Source of the DNA: Candidatus Heimdallarchaeota archaeon AB_125
GTDB lineage: Archaea; Asgardarchaeota; Heimdallarchaeia; Heimdallarchaeales; Heimdallarchaeaceae
DNA length: 6,317 nucleotides
NCBI GenBank assembly: GCA_001940755.1
Contig: MEHH01000166.1
Span: 1 to 6,317 of the forward strand
Reading direction: 5' to 3'
Positions 5,101 through 6,317 of the stretch are shown here, piece after piece (position 1 is the stretch's first letter; each line of letters begins with the position of its first letter). The notes beneath the pieces are model-generated. The model saw only the letters and a list, made by a program, of their open reading frames with translations, did not search any database and was not told the DNA's origin. The translations under genes and the position numbers were made by a program.

Positions 5101-6317
5101 TCATGTTTCTCCTTCTTCTGCTTCATAAGTTATTTCGCAAATCCTGTGTTTGCTTTTAAGGAGAATAATTGGAACTTTGCTTGAATCTCTTATCCATTTT
5201 TCACAAGAATTACAGATTACATCATTAGGATATCGCCAGTAATTGCATACAACAAGGAACTTGACTTCTCCTTCAGTTTCTTGAATAAAATGATCTGATA
5301 TGAATGGTGCTTTGTTGAATAATTGTATTAATCTTATCATTGGGTCAAAATCATAATAGAATTGCTCACCAATGTCTTCCTTAATGGATTCCATTGTTTT
5401 TTGCCTATCCTCAATTGCCATTTCTCTAATGGTTTGATCTTCTCTATAAGAAGTAATTTCTCTATTTGATCCCCCAGGAGCTATTTGAAAAATACAGTCC
5501 TTCACATAACTATATTCTGAAGCACATCTCATTTCATCACAAATAATAGGTTCATCTAGAATTTTACTGAAAACTGCTTCAAGCATACCTTCAACAAAAG
5601 CACATGTCTTAGTAGCAATAACTCCAAGAGATTCTGTCCAAATTGAACTATCTAATGAGACTGTAGCTACTTTTTCCTCGGGATCAAAATGGAGAATATT
5701 GATGTTTCCCCATCTTGAGATAATAGGAGAATTAACTAATGCATCCAGATAGGATCTTAAATTTTCAAATTCACCTTCATAAACCTGCGTCATTACTTGT
5801 CTCCCTGCTTCATAACCTATTTTTCCAAGAATTTGAGAAGTAGCATCCTTTGCACCTTCAAATTGTCCATAGAATATTTCTTGGAAAATATTTATTGCAT
5901 TATCTCTTAAAGCATTCAAACAAGTTTCAACTTCAGGAAAATCATCAAGAATGGGATTAGAATAAGTTATGATAATAAACATTTCAGAAAGCATCATGAG
6001 CTTACTTATTGTTTTTGACATCTCCTCTTCAAGCGATGATATTGTAAGATATTCTGTAATAGTTGGGTCAAAAATCACAAAAGAAATCATGAATTGTTCA
6101 ACCCCTCCTCTCGCCATAGGATTTGGAATAGAGAAAAACATACTTGAATAAACGACATTTGCCATTGCATTAACAATAGCTTTCATTTCTTGAAGAAAAT
6201 TGAAATCCATAAGTCTAGTTAATGATGCTGTTATTCTTGGATCTTGTATTTCAGCTACATTGAAAAGTAGTCTAGGACCTAATCTCTGGTCAAAGTGAAA
6301 TAACATCACATTGATTC
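5101..6317 (-). CDS. V4R-domain sensor-like protein with N-terminal profilin-like segment, probably cut at the N-terminus
   Basis: At least 402 residues are encoded. In-frame GTG (6309) and ATG (6306) codons could start it, but the frame stays open to the right edge and codes I-N before the GTG. That would complete the first hydrophobic strand, so the true start probably lies outside. Counting from the GTG, residues 1-115 alternate strands and helices: a strand leading into FDQRLGPRLLFN, a helix near 25-55, strands near 54-61 and 72-81, and a helix near 92-110. This resembles a longin/roadblock-type profilin fold (tentative). Residues about 155-277 form a V4R domain: GYEAGR at 165-170, Cys236 in CAFVEG, then E259-x2-C262 and C272-I-F. 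V4R domains bind small ligands and are found in regulators and enzymes. The segment 283-320 is charged and helical. The C-terminal segment 345-395 has Cys355, Cys366-x2-Cys369 and Cys391, possibly a metal site. There is no DNA-binding domain or membrane segment in view. It converges with the TPR gene across 48 bases. Confidence 0.85.
   Translation of the reverse strand, partial: INVMLFHFDQRLGPRLLFNVAEIQDPRITASLTRLMDFNFLQEMKAIVNAMANVVYSSMFFSIPNPMARGGVEQFMISFVIFDPTITEYLTISSLEEEMSKTISKLMMLSEMFIIITYSNPILDDFPEVETCLNALRDNAINIFQEIFYGQFEGAKDATSQILGKIGYEAGRQVMTQVYEGEFENLRSYLDALVNSPIISRWGNINILHFDPEEKVATVSLDSSIWTESLGVIATKTCAFVEGMLEAVFSKILDEPIICDEMRCASEYSYVKDCIFQIAPGGSNREITSYREDQTIREMAIEDRQKTMESIKEDIGEQFYYDFDPMIRLIQLFNKAPFISDHFIQETEGEVKFLVVCNYWRYPNDVICNSCEKWIRDSSKVPIILLKSKHRICEITYEAEEGET

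Noticed and set aside
5969..6151. 60-codon plus-strand open frame inside the V4R gene
   Set aside because: It is a shadow of the strong minus-strand coding frame, with no motif or promoter of its own.

Overview
The window is AT-rich and gene-dense, with six protein genes and no RNA gene, CRISPR array, insertion sequence or obvious phage gene. The organism is most likely an archaeon, and my best guess is an Asgard archaeon of the Heimdallarchaeia type. The reasons are AT-rich boxes about 25-35 bases before several starts (archaeal TATA-like, giving very short leaders), T-rich tracts instead of hairpin terminators, a membrane-anchored metallo-beta-lactamase-fold protein with Asn sequons, and a V4R sensor protein with an N-terminal profilin-like segment. 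This is inference from style; no marker gene is present to prove it.

Layout, left to right. (1) Positions 1-944, minus strand: a multi-pass membrane protein of the DUF1624/heparan-alpha-glucosaminide acetyltransferase-like group, cut at its C-terminus by the window edge. (2) A divergent intergenic region, 945-1148. (3) Positions 1149-2615, plus strand: a full-length paralogue of the first protein. (4) Positions 2702-3703, plus strand: an extended short-chain dehydrogenase/epimerase, probably with its own promoter behind a T-rich tract. (5) Positions 3724-4503, minus strand and convergent with the epimerase: an extracytoplasmic metallo-beta-lactamase-fold hydrolase on an N-terminal membrane anchor. 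(6) Positions 4612-5052, plus strand and divergent from the hydrolase: a small TPR protein. (7) Positions 5101-6317, minus strand and convergent with the TPR gene: a V4R-domain sensor-like protein, probably cut at its N-terminus by the right edge.

Almost every adjacent pair is convergent or divergent, so this is not one operon. The strongest functional link is the head-to-head pair of paralogous membrane acyltransferase-like genes. They could modify sugar or lipid groups at the membrane, and the neighbouring epimerase could plausibly act on a related sugar or lipid substrate, but that link rests only on proximity. The hydrolase acts outside the cell and the V4R protein would sense a small ligand inside it. 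I see no clear evidence for a new multi-gene system. The points most worth checking are the paralogue pair, the apparent change at one metal-ligand position and the cysteine-rich active-site loop of the exported hydrolase, and the N- and C-terminal regions flanking the V4R domain.
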